From assembly GCA_009840635.1 (NCBI GenBank), contig VXNL01000014.1, forward strand, positions 22,248 through 86,247: 64,000 nt of DNA, given 5' to 3'. Position 1 is the first letter of the stretch, and the number at the start of each line of letters is the position of its first letter. Under the pieces are notes generated by a model. It saw nothing but the letters and a program-made list of their open reading frames with translations. It made no database searches and was not told where the DNA came from. Made by a program: the position numbers and the translations under genes. Of the stretch, positions 1 through 7,459 are shown in pieces. The DNA is from Acidobacteriota bacterium. GTDB taxonomy: Bacteria; Acidobacteriota; Vicinamibacteria; Marinacidobacterales; Marinacidobacteraceae.

Positions 1-137
1 CTGGCGGAGCCGGCTGGCCGGGTACATGTCGCAGTAGCCGGTCCTCGGGGAAGAACATGTAGCGCTGGCGGAGCCGGCTGGACGGGTACATGTCGCATTA
101 GCCCGTCCTCGGGGAAGAACATGTAGCTCTGGCGGAG
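1..137. repeat. 64-bp direct tandem repeat at the window edge
   Basis: Two full 64-base copies (1-64 and 65-128) differ at about four positions. A third copy starts at 129 but matches for only about nine bases (CTGGCGGAG). Each full unit has two ACATGT palindromes about 31 bases apart. The period is not a multiple of three, so a constant reading frame is not being repeated. The array runs off the left edge, so its true copy number is unknown. Confidence 0.85.
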
Positions 138-206
138 TTGGCGAGAGTGCTGCAGGTCACAGTCGTTGGTCCCGGTTCCGGCCGGTCCGCCGTGAGGCCG
201 ACCAGC

Positions 207-266
207 GTTACGACGCGCGCGGCGCAGTGCACCGCGCGTGCCGGCTGAAGCCGGCGTTCCAAGCCG
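207..266 (+). repeat. Double-hairpin dispersed element, copy 1
   Basis: Two adjacent inverted repeats are followed by the conserved tail GTTCCAAGCC. Hairpin 1 is GCGCGGCGC / GCACCGCGC with one mismatch. Hairpin 2 (240-255) is GCCGGC-TGAA-GCCGGC. The same module recurs at 8956, 9100, 15699, 15774, 18249, 28279 and 36966, with a decayed copy at 28191. This copy ends shortly before the OPT transporter gene and contains a GTG (267) that should not be taken as its start. Confidence 0.8.
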
Positions 267-293
267 GTGCGCCTCGCGCATACTTCGGCGCGG

Positions 294-1874
294 ATGGCTG
301 AGGCGAGGCGGCACCCGAGCCTGTTCGAGCCGGGGACGCTGCTGTTCGGGGCGGGGCTGGCGCTTCTCGGCGCCATCATCGGGATGGAGCTGCTGACGCG
401 CGTCGGGATCACTCCGAACAGCTCGATCATCGCCGCCGTCATCGCCATCGCGGTGGGGCGCGTCCCGCTCGCCCTCACCCGCCGCTTCCGGAGCACCGCC
501 CGGCAGAACCTGCTCCAGACGGTCATCTCGGCGGCAACGTTCGGCGGCGCGAACGCCGTGCTCCTTCCCGCCGGGATGGTGTGGCTCTTCGGCCGGCCCG
601 ACCTCGTTCCCGCGATGATCCTGGGTGCCGTGCTCGGGGCGCTGCTCGACATCGCGCTGCTCTACCGGCTCTTCGGGAGCCGGGTGTTCCCGGCGGAAGG
701 GCTCTGGCCTTCCGGGATCGCCACCGCCGAGTGTCTGCGCGCCGGCGACGAAGGCGGCCGGCGGGCGACGCTGCTGGTCGCCGGAGGGATCGCGGGCGCC
801 CTCGGGCGGCTGGCCGGCATCCCCACCGACATCGTGGGAGTCTGCTGGATCGGGAACCAGGTGGCCCTCCTGATGTTCGGGCTGGGGCTCCTCGCCCGCG
901 GCTACGCGCCGCAGGTGCTCGGGCTGGACCTCGCCGCCATCCACGCCCCGCACGGGATCATGCTCGGCGCGGGGGCGGTGGCGCTCTGGCAGATGGCCCG
1001 GGCGATCCGCGGTCAACAGGGACCGCAGACCGCCCCGCCCGCCGCCGGACCCCGGGCCGGGCTCTCCACGTTCGCGAAGGGGTATTCCGGCTTCGCGGCG
1101 GCGGCGGCGCTCGTCGCGGTTCTCGGCGGGTTGCTGACGGGGATGGGGATCGCCGGCGTTCTCGCCTTCGCCCTGTTCGCGGCCGCTGCGGCGCTCATCT
1201 CGGAACTCCTCTGCGGGGTCGCGGCGATGCACTCCGGCTGGTTCCCGGCCTTCGCGACCTCCCTCATCTTCCTGCTTCTGGGAATGCTGCTCGGGTTCCC
1301 GCCCCTCGCGCTGGTCCTCCTGGCCGGCTTCGCGTCGGCCACCGGCCCGGCCTTCGCGGACATGGGCTACGACCTGAAGGCGGGATGGATCCTCCGGGGT
1401 CACGGCGAGGACCCGGACTACGAGCGGCAGGGGCGGCTCGCGCAACGGGGCGCCGAGGTCTTCGGCTTGCTCGTGGCGGCGGGACTCGTGCTGCTCACCT
1501 ACGCCTCCTACTTCGAGGCGGACCTGTTCCCGCCCTACGACCGGGTCGCGGTGGCGACCATCACGGCGGGCCACAACCCGGACCTGGCGCGCCAACTCGC
1601 GGTCTGGGCGCTTCCGGGGGCGGTCCTGCAGTTCCTCGGCGGAGCCAACCGGCAGATGGGGGTCCTCTTCGCCACCGGCCTGCTCGTCGTGAACCCGATC
1701 GCCGGCTGGACCGCGCTCGCCGCGCTCCTCGTCCGGCGCCTGGTGAGCTGGCGCACGGGCGACCGGTACGACTCCCCGCGCTACATCCTCGCCGGCGGGT
1801 TGATCGCGGGAAGCGCCCTCACGAGCTTCTTCTCGGGCGTCGCCTCGGGAATGTTCAGCCGCCGGGTACCATGA
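294..1874 (+). CDS. OPT-family oligopeptide transporter
   Basis: This is a polytopic inner-membrane carrier of about 526 residues with a dozen or more hydrophobic segments. It resembles the bacterial OPT (oligopeptide transporter / YSL-like) family. Family-like stretches are the NSSIIAAVIAIAVGR segment near residue 45 and the TAECLRAG segment near residue 145. The family imports small peptides or metal chelates by proton symport; the substrate here is unknown. I chose the ATG at 294 because the upstream GTG at 267 lies in a dispersed repeat. The stop overlaps the next start as ATGA, which suggests co-translation with the amino-acid ABC importer downstream. Confidence 0.8.
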   Translation: MAEARRHPSLFEPGTLLFGAGLALLGAIIGMELLTRVGITPNSSIIAAVIAIAVGRVPLALTRRFRSTARQNLLQTVISAATFGGANAVLLPAGMVWLFGRPDLVPAMILGAVLGALLDIALLYRLFGSRVFPAEGLWPSGIATAECLRAGDEGGRRATLLVAGGIAGALGRLAGIPTDIVGVCWIGNQVALLMFGLGLLARGYAPQVLGLDLAAIHAPHGIMLGAGAVALWQMARAIRGQQGPQTAPPAAGPRAGLSTFAKGYSGFAAAAALVAVLGGLLTGMGIAGVLAFALFAAAAALISELLCGVAAMHSGWFPAFATSLIFLLLGMLLGFPPLALVLLAGFASATGPAFADMGYDLKAGWILRGHGEDPDYERQGRLAQRGAEVFGLLVAAGLVLLTYASYFEADLFPPYDRVAVATITAGHNPDLARQLAVWALPGAVLQFLGGANRQMGVLFATGLLVVNPIAGWTALAALLVRRLVSWRTGDRYDSPRYILAGGLIAGSALTSFFSGVASGMFSRRVP

Positions 1875-2740
1875 GCGAAATGTCCCGAGGCGGCCCGCGC
1901 GTCGGCGTCTTTCCGGCCGCGCTCCTGATCCTCTCCGGTTGCGGGGGATCGCCCGAAGTCGCAGGCGAGGGCCTCATGGTGGTCGCCGCCGACGTGGGCT
2001 TCGCGCCCCACGCGATGATGGCCGCGAACGGCGAGGTGGAGGGTTTCAACGTCGACCTCGCCCGGGAGATTGCGGCGCGGCTGGGCCGGCCCGGCTTCGA
2101 GATCGTGGATTCCGAGTGGTCCTCCATCTTCTCGGGGCTCTACGCGAAGAAGTTCGAGTTCGTGATCGCCCCGACCACGATTACCGAGGGCCGGGCGGAA
2201 CGGGTCCTTCTCACCGAGGGCTATCTGGATACCGACCCGGTGTTCCTCCGCCGCAGCGACGAACCCGAGCTGACCGATCTCGAACAGCTCCGCGGGCAGC
2301 AGGTCGCGGTCAACAACGGCTCCGCCTACGACCTGTGGGCCACCGACAACCACGAGGAACTTGGATTCGAGGTGCTCCGCTACGGGAAGAACGCCGACGC
2401 GGTGCAGGCGGTGCTCTCCGGCCGCGCCTTCGCCAACCTCGTGGGCGAGTCGGTAGCGATGTGGGCCATCCGGCAAAACGCCGGCGTCCGCGCCGATTTC
2501 CGCATCCGGGCCGAAACCGCGTTCGCCGTCGCGTTCCGGAATGACGACGTCGAAACGCGCAACCGGGTCGAGACCATCCTGGAGTGCATGAAGCTGGACG
2601 GCACCATCGCCCGCATCCACGAGCAGTGGCTCGGAGTGGAGCCGGCGCCGGGCTCGGCGGCCGTGACCGCCTATCCGGGATTCGGGCCGCCCGGGTTGAC
2701 CGGATTCCAGGAGACGCCGGGACGCGAGCCCTGCGGGTGA
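1871..2740 (+). CDS. Amino-acid ABC transporter, substrate-binding lipoprotein
   Basis: This 289-residue protein has a type II signal peptide with lipobox L-S-G-C near residue 24, so the binding protein is tethered to a membrane. The rest matches solute-binding protein family 3: an early DVGFAPHAM segment, GFNVDLAREIA, and the second-lobe stretch LRGQQVAVNNGSAYD. The family delivers polar amino acids or opines to ABC importers. Its ATG sits within the stop of the OPT gene (ATGA), and its own stop overlaps the ATPase gene's GTG start. The exact ligand cannot be read from sequence; nearby hydantoinase and carbamoylase genes make an amino acid or derivative plausible. Confidence 0.88.
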   Translation: MSEMSRGGPRVGVFPAALLILSGCGGSPEVAGEGLMVVAADVGFAPHAMMAANGEVEGFNVDLAREIAARLGRPGFEIVDSEWSSIFSGLYAKKFEFVIAPTTITEGRAERVLLTEGYLDTDPVFLRRSDEPELTDLEQLRGQQVAVNNGSAYDLWATDNHEELGFEVLRYGKNADAVQAVLSGRAFANLVGESVAMWAIRQNAGVRADFRIRAETAFAVAFRNDDVETRNRVETILECMKLDGTIARIHEQWLGVEPAPGSAAVTAYPGFGPPGLTGFQETPGREPCG

Positions 2741-3465
2741 GTTCCGTACTCGAGCTTCGAGGGGTCGGGAAGACCTTCGGCGGGGTCCCCGCCCTGAAGG
2801 ACATCCACCTCGCGGTGGGGGCTTCCGAACTGGTGGCGCTGATCGGCCCCTCCGGCTCCGGGAAGAGCACGCTGCTGCGGTGCTGCAACCGTCTCGCCGA
2901 ACCCGACGCCGGAGACGTCGTCTTCGAGGGCAATCCGGTTCCGGCGGGCGGCGCCGAACTCGCCTCCGTCCGCCGCCGGATGGGCATGGTGTTCCAGGCG
3001 TTCAACCTCTACCCGCACCTGAACGCCCTCGAAAACGCCGCGCTCGCGCCCCGCCGCGCGGCGGGCCTCAGCCAGAGCGAAGCCGAGACCGCGGCCCGGG
3101 AGGCGCTCGAGCGGGTGGGACTGGGCGACCGGACCACCGCGATGCCGGACGAACTCTCGGGCGGCCAGCAGCAGCGGGTGGCCATCGCCCGGGCGCTGGC
3201 GCTCCGGCCGCGCATCCTGCTCCTCGACGAGCCGACGAGCGCCCTCGACCCCGAGCTGGTGGGAAGCGTGCTCCGGGTGATCCGGTCCCTGAAGGAGGAC
3301 GGGGTCGCAATGCTGATCGCGACGCACGAGATCGCCTTCGCCCGTGAAGCCGCCGACCGGATCGCGTTTCTCGCCGACGGGGAGATCCTCGAGTCCGGCC
3401 CGCCGGCGGAGGTCCTCGACCGGCCGAAGAGCGAGCGGCTGCAGAGCTTCCTGAGCCGGCTCTGA
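2737..3465 (+). CDS. Polar amino-acid ABC transporter, ATP-binding protein (GlnQ/HisP type)
   Basis: This 242-residue nucleotide-binding subunit powers amino-acid import. Visible motifs are Walker A GPSGSGKST (37-45), the Q-loop VFQAFNLYPHL (about 85-95), the ABC signature LSGGQ (140-144), Walker B LLLDEP (161-166) and the H-loop THE. The Q-loop wording is typical of the polar amino-acid subfamily. I chose the GTG at 2737 because it overlaps the upstream TGA (GTGA) and begins just before the first strand of the fold. The open frame upstream is only a shadow of the binding-protein gene. Confidence 0.93.
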   Translation: MSSVLELRGVGKTFGGVPALKDIHLAVGASELVALIGPSGSGKSTLLRCCNRLAEPDAGDVVFEGNPVPAGGAELASVRRRMGMVFQAFNLYPHLNALENAALAPRRAAGLSQSEAETAAREALERVGLGDRTTAMPDELSGGQQQRVAIARALALRPRILLLDEPTSALDPELVGSVLRVIRSLKEDGVAMLIATHEIAFAREAADRIAFLADGEILESGPPAEVLDRPKSERLQSFLSRL

Positions 3466-4134
3466 ATGCGGATCTTCTTCGACCCCGAGGTCCTCGCCGC
3501 CGCCTGGCCGGGCGTCCGCTCCGGGATCGGCGTGACCCTCGGGCTCGCGCTGACCTCGATCGCCGCCGGGGTCGCGCTGGGACTGGTTCTGGCCACCATC
3601 CGGGCGCTCATCCGGGGAGCGCCGCTCCGCCCGGTCGGGGGACTGATCGCCGCCTACGCCGACGTCTTCCGCGCCATGCCGCCGCTCGTGCTGCTGGTGG
3701 TCCTCTACTTCGCCGCCCCCTTCGCCGGCATCGAGCTGAGCGGCTTCATGGCGGCCTTCGTGGCGCTCGGGCTGGTGCTCGGCGCCTCCGCCGAGGAGAT
3801 CTTCTGGGCCGGCATCACCTCGGTGAACCGGGGCCAGTGGGAGGCGGCGCTATCCACCGGGCTCAGCCGCGGCGAGGCCTTCCGCCGGGTGGTGCTGCCG
3901 CAGGCGGTCCGCCTGACGATCCCTCCGTTGACCAACCGGGCCATCGCCACCGGCAAGAACACCGCGCTGGCTTCGGTGGTGGCCGTCCCCGAGGTCCTCA
4001 ACCAGGCCGCGAGCGTCCAGGCCCAGACCGCGAGCCCGGCCCCGCTGCTGCTCGCCGCCGGGGTCTACGTGGCGCTCTTCCTGCCCCTGGTCCGCATCGG
4101 CCGCTGGCTGGAGACCCGCTTCCACATCCGCTGA
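3466..4134 (+). CDS. Amino-acid ABC transporter permease (HisM/GlnP type)
   Basis: This 222-residue integral membrane permease has about five transmembrane segments and the family's EAA loop (QWEAALSTGLSRGEAF, about residues 125-140), which contacts the ATPase. The ATG follows the ATPase stop with no gap. It forms the translocation channel with the second permease gene six bases downstream. The closely similar length and motif order of the two permeases suggest a heterodimeric channel, as in histidine/glutamine importers. Confidence 0.9.
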   Translation: MRIFFDPEVLAAAWPGVRSGIGVTLGLALTSIAAGVALGLVLATIRALIRGAPLRPVGGLIAAYADVFRAMPPLVLLVVLYFAAPFAGIELSGFMAAFVALGLVLGASAEEIFWAGITSVNRGQWEAALSTGLSRGEAFRRVVLPQAVRLTIPPLTNRAIATGKNTALASVVAVPEVLNQAASVQAQTASPAPLLLAAGVYVALFLPLVRIGRWLETRFHIR

Positions 4135-4140
4135 ACCCCG

Positions 4141-4812
4141 ATGTCCGAGTTCTTCCAGACCTTCCTGAACCCCGGGGTGATGGCGGAGAGTTCCGGACTG
4201 CTGCTGCGCGGGCTCTGGGTCACGATCCAGGCGTGCCTGATCGTGGTCCCCGGGGGGCTCCTGTCCGGCGCCGGCCTCGCGCTCGCCCAGACCCTGGCTC
4301 CAGCCTGGGGGGCGCGCTCGCTCTCCTGGGGCGTGGACGTGGTCCGGGCCTTCCCCCCGCTGGTGCTGCTCGTCCTCATCGTCCACGGCCTGCCGTTCCT
4401 GGGGATCGAGCCGCCGCCGCTCCTCGGTGTCGGGATCGCGCTCACCATCAACACCTCGACCTACTACGGCGAGATCCTGCGGGCGGGCATCCTCAGCATC
4501 GAGCCGACCCAGTGGGAGGCGGCGCGCTCCACCGGGCTCGGGACCGCCGCGACCCTCCGCCACGTGATCCTGCCCCAGGGAGTGCGCAACGTGCTGCCCG
4601 ACCTCGCGGGCAACACGCTGGAGGCGGTGAAGCTGACCTCGCTGGCGAGCGTGGTGGCGCTACCGGACCTGCTGCGCATGGCCCGGGTCGCCCAGGGCGT
4701 CCACTTCAACCCGTCGCCACTGATCCTCGCCGCGCTGCTCTACCTGGCGCTCCTCTGGCCGCTCGTGCGGCTGATCCGGCGGCTGGGCGGCCGCGCGGTG
4801 CTGCCGGCTTAG
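4141..4812 (+). CDS. Amino-acid ABC transporter permease, second subunit
   Basis: This 223-residue permease is paralogous to its upstream neighbour. It has about five hydrophobic segments and the EAA loop QWEAARSTGLGTAATLRHV near residue 122. The segment TINTSTYYGEILRAGI just before it is typical of the HisM/GlnP subfamily. It is the last gene of the five-gene plus-strand operon that starts with the OPT transporter. Its stop overlaps the end of the convergent carbamoylase gene by four bases. Confidence 0.9.
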   Translation: MSEFFQTFLNPGVMAESSGLLLRGLWVTIQACLIVVPGGLLSGAGLALAQTLAPAWGARSLSWGVDVVRAFPPLVLLVLIVHGLPFLGIEPPPLLGVGIALTINTSTYYGEILRAGILSIEPTQWEAARSTGLGTAATLRHVILPQGVRNVLPDLAGNTLEAVKLTSLASVVALPDLLRMARVAQGVHFNPSPLILAALLYLALLWPLVRLIRRLGGRAVLPA

Positions 4813-5738
4813 TCCGGCAGAACCGGCGCTGTCCGTTCCGTGATCAGCCCGTAGTGCTCGGTGCGCCGGTGGCGCGCGAAGTCGAACACGTGACGCTTCA
4901 GGTCGGTCCCCACGTCGAGATCGCAGTCGGCGACGATCAGTTCGTCCCCCTCGCCTGCGGATTCGGCCACGATCTCCCCGTGCGGCGAGACGATCGCCGA
5001 GCCGGCGATCAGGCGGCTGCCGTCCTCGACGCCGCACTTCGCCGCGGCGACGACCCAGGTGGCGTTCTGGTAGGCGCCCGCCTGGAGCGAGAGCCGGTGG
5101 TGGAACATCCGCAGGTGCGCCGGCTCCCGGTGGTGGATGTTGACCTCGGGGGTGTTGTAGCCGAGCACGATCATCTCGACGCCCTGGAGCCCGAGCACCC
5201 GGTAGGTCTCGGGCCAGCGGCGGTCGTTGCAGATGCACATCCCGAAGACCCCGCCGAAGGCCTTCCACACCGGGAAACCGAGGTCGCCCACCTCGAAGTA
5301 GCGCTTCTCGAGATGCTGGAACGGCGCTTCCGGCAGGTGCTCGGCGTGTCCGGGAAGGTGGACCTTCCGGTACTTCCCGATGATCTCGCCGCTGTCGACG
5401 AGGATCGCGGTGTTGAAGTGGCGATGGCGGTCCCCGTCCCGGACCAGCTCCGCGTAGCCGAGGTGGAACCCGACACCGAGCCGCCGGGAGGCGTCGAAGA
5501 GGGGCCGGGTTTCCGGCCCGGGCATCGCGGTCTCGAAGTACGTGTCCGCGGAGGAGATGTCCTCGAGGAAGTAGCGGGGGAAGAAGGTGGTGAGGGTGAG
5601 CTCCGGGAAGACCACCAGCCGGCAGCCGGCGCCCGCCGCCCGCTCCATCAGGTCGAGCAGCCGGCCGACGACTTCGGTTCTCGTCTCGTCGGGCTGGATA
5701 CCGCCGACCTGGGCGGCGGCGACCCGCAGGTTGCGCAT
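4809..5738 (-). CDS. N-carbamoyl-D-amino-acid hydrolase (D-carbamoylase)
   Basis: This 309-residue protein belongs to the nitrilase / carbon-nitrogen hydrolase superfamily. The enzyme hydrolyses N-carbamoyl-D-amino acids to D-amino acid, CO2 and ammonia, the second step of hydantoin breakdown. The catalytic triad is visible: Glu46 in VFPELTLTTFFPR, Lys125 in KYRKVHLPGH and Cys170 in CICNDRRWPE. These segments, FQHLEKRYFEVGDLGFPV and the C-terminal HRRTEHYGLI match my recollection of the Agrobacterium D-carbamoylase almost motif for motif. That makes D-carbamoylase more likely than beta-ureidopropionase. A hydantoinase that would supply its substrate lies at 7460-8929 on the same strand. Confidence 0.9.
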   Translation of the reverse strand: MRNLRVAAAQVGGIQPDETRTEVVGRLLDLMERAAGAGCRLVVFPELTLTTFFPRYFLEDISSADTYFETAMPGPETRPLFDASRRLGVGFHLGYAELVRDGDRHRHFNTAILVDSGEIIGKYRKVHLPGHAEHLPEAPFQHLEKRYFEVGDLGFPVWKAFGGVFGMCICNDRRWPETYRVLGLQGVEMIVLGYNTPEVNIHHREPAHLRMFHHRLSLQAGAYQNATWVVAAAKCGVEDGSRLIAGSAIVSPHGEIVAESAGEGDELIVADCDLDVGTDLKRHVFDFARHRRTEHYGLITERTAPVLPD

Positions 5739-5784
5739 CGGGGAATTCTAGGAGGCGGGACCGGGGTCAACGCATAATCGTCGG

Positions 5785-7443
5785 ATGCTCCGCCGGTGTG
5801 CCGCGACGCTTCTTCTTGGTCCGCTCCTTTCCGGCTGCGCGGCGGAGGATCCGCCGCCGCCTCCGCCGAACATCCTGCTCCTGATCGCCGACGACCTCGG
5901 CTACACGGACATCGGCGCCTTCGGCGGCGAGATCCGGACCCCCAACCTGGACACCCTGGCGGCGTCGGGTCTGCGGTTCACGAGCTTCTACACCGCCGCC
6001 ACCTGCTCGCCGACCCGGGCGATGCTGCTCTCCGGCGTGGACCACCACCGGGCCGGACTCGGGGGCATGGCGAGCCTTATGGGCGACGACCTCGAGGGCC
6101 GGATCGGCTACGAGGGGTACCTCAACGAGCACGTCTTCCACCTCCCCGCCGTCCTGCGGGACGCCGGCTACCACACCTCGATCGCGGGCAAGTGGCACCT
6201 CGGGCAGGCCGCGGAGCACAGCCCGCCGCACCGGGGGTTCGACCGCTCCTTCGTGCTCCTCCCGGGGGCGGCCAGCCACTTCGAGGACGCCGCGCCCGTG
6301 GACACCCTCGACGAGATCCGCTACCGGCGGGACGGCGAGGTCGTCCCTCTCCCCGAGGGCTTCTACTCAACGCGGGCCTACACCGATGAACTCATCGCCT
6401 ACATCCGGGAAGCGAACACGGCCGGAAAGCCGTTCTTCGCCCTCGGCACCTACACCGCGCCCCACTGGCCGCTCCAGGTCCCGGACGAGTTCTTGGGTCT
6501 CTACGCGGGGGCCTACGACGACGGCTGGGAAGCCCTCGCCGAGCGCCGCATCGCGGGCGCCAAGCGCGTGGGGGTGATCCCCGAAGACGCCGAGGTCCCT
6601 CCGCTACCGAACTTTGCGCGGCGCTGGAGCGAACTGAGCGACGAGGAGCGGCGCGTCGAAGCCCGCAAAATGGAGCTCTACGCCGCGATGGTCGAACGCC
6701 TCGACCACCAGATCGGCAGGCTCGTCGCGGAACTGCGCGAACTCGGCGAGTTCGACAACACCCTGATCCTCTTCTTCTCGGACAACGGCGCCGCCGGCGA
6801 GGACGTCAGCCGGCTCGCCGACAACGAGACCTTCCTGCCCCAGCGCTTCGACCTCTCCTACGAGAACATGGGACGCCTCGACTCGTTCGTCTACTACGGC
6901 CCGGAATGGGCGGACGCCGCGAGCGGTCCCTACCGCTACTTCAAGCAGTTCGTCCACGAGGGCGGCATCCGGGTCCCGGGCTTCGCGGTCCTTCCGCCGG
7001 CGCTCGCAGCCCACCTCCCGGGAGCCGTCTCCGGCGCGTTCGTCCACGTCACGGACCTCTTCCCGACCTTCCTCGAACTCGCCGGGGCGGCGATGCCCGC
7101 GGCGGAGGACAAGATCGCGCCCGTCGGGAGGTCTATCGCCGGGCTCCTGCGCGGGGACACGGACGCCGTGCACGAAGAGCCCACCGCCGGGTGGGAGATC
7201 TTTGGACGCCGCGCGATGCGCCGGGGCCCCTGGAAGATCGCCTGGCTGGCGCCGCCCCTCGGGAAGGGCGACTGGGCCCTCTACAACCTCGACGAGGATC
7301 CGGGTGAGTTGACCGATCTGGCGGCGGAGCGGCCGGACGTGCTGGCCGAGCTTCTCGCAGCGTGGGATGGCTACGTGGAGGAGAACGGGGTCATCGTGGT
7401 GGAAGAAGACCGGGCGTTCGGGCCGCCGGTCCCCCTCCGCTGA
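5785..7443 (+). CDS. Sulfatase (arylsulfatase-like lipoprotein)
   Basis: This 552-residue protein is an alkaline-phosphatase-superfamily sulfatase. The signal peptide ends in lipobox L-S-G-C (Cys18), so it should act outside the cytoplasm. The metal site starts at LIADDLGY, and Cys74 in CSPTR is the residue normally converted to formylglycine. GKWHLG and a later FFSDNGA segment complete the family pattern. It cleaves sulfate esters, but the substrate is not predictable. No formylglycine-generating enzyme is in this window, so maturation must rely on a gene elsewhere. It sits on the opposite strand between the carbamoylase and hydantoinase genes. Confidence 0.9.
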   Translation: MLRRCAATLLLGPLLSGCAAEDPPPPPPNILLLIADDLGYTDIGAFGGEIRTPNLDTLAASGLRFTSFYTAATCSPTRAMLLSGVDHHRAGLGGMASLMGDDLEGRIGYEGYLNEHVFHLPAVLRDAGYHTSIAGKWHLGQAAEHSPPHRGFDRSFVLLPGAASHFEDAAPVDTLDEIRYRRDGEVVPLPEGFYSTRAYTDELIAYIREANTAGKPFFALGTYTAPHWPLQVPDEFLGLYAGAYDDGWEALAERRIAGAKRVGVIPEDAEVPPLPNFARRWSELSDEERRVEARKMELYAAMVERLDHQIGRLVAELRELGEFDNTLILFFSDNGAAGEDVSRLADNETFLPQRFDLSYENMGRLDSFVYYGPEWADAASGPYRYFKQFVHEGGIRVPGFAVLPPALAAHLPGAVSGAFVHVTDLFPTFLELAGAAMPAAEDKIAPVGRSIAGLLRGDTDAVHEEPTAGWEIFGRRAMRRGPWKIAWLAPPLGKGDWALYNLDEDPGELTDLAAERPDVLAELLAAWDGYVEENGVIVVEEDRAFGPPVPLR

Positions 7444-7459
7444 GCGACGCGGCAGCCGT

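Noticed and set aside
1..137. CRISPR array
   Set aside because: The units are contiguous 64-base copies with no unique spacers, and no cas gene is present.
581..1870. Long open frame in front of the substrate-binding lipoprotein, suggesting a 719-residue protein
   Set aside because: It runs out of frame through the OPT transporter gene, is Arg/Pro/Gly-rich as expected for a GC-rich shadow, and a clear lipoprotein signal peptide starts at 1871.
4809..5738. Beta-ureidopropionase as first choice for the nitrilase-family enzyme
   Set aside because: CICNDRRWPE, QHLEKRYFEVGDLGFPV and the HYGLI end match D-carbamoylase much more specifically.
3837..5777. 646-codon plus-strand open frame across the permeases and the carbamoylase
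   Set aside because: It overlaps three well-supported genes in other frames and has shadow-type composition.
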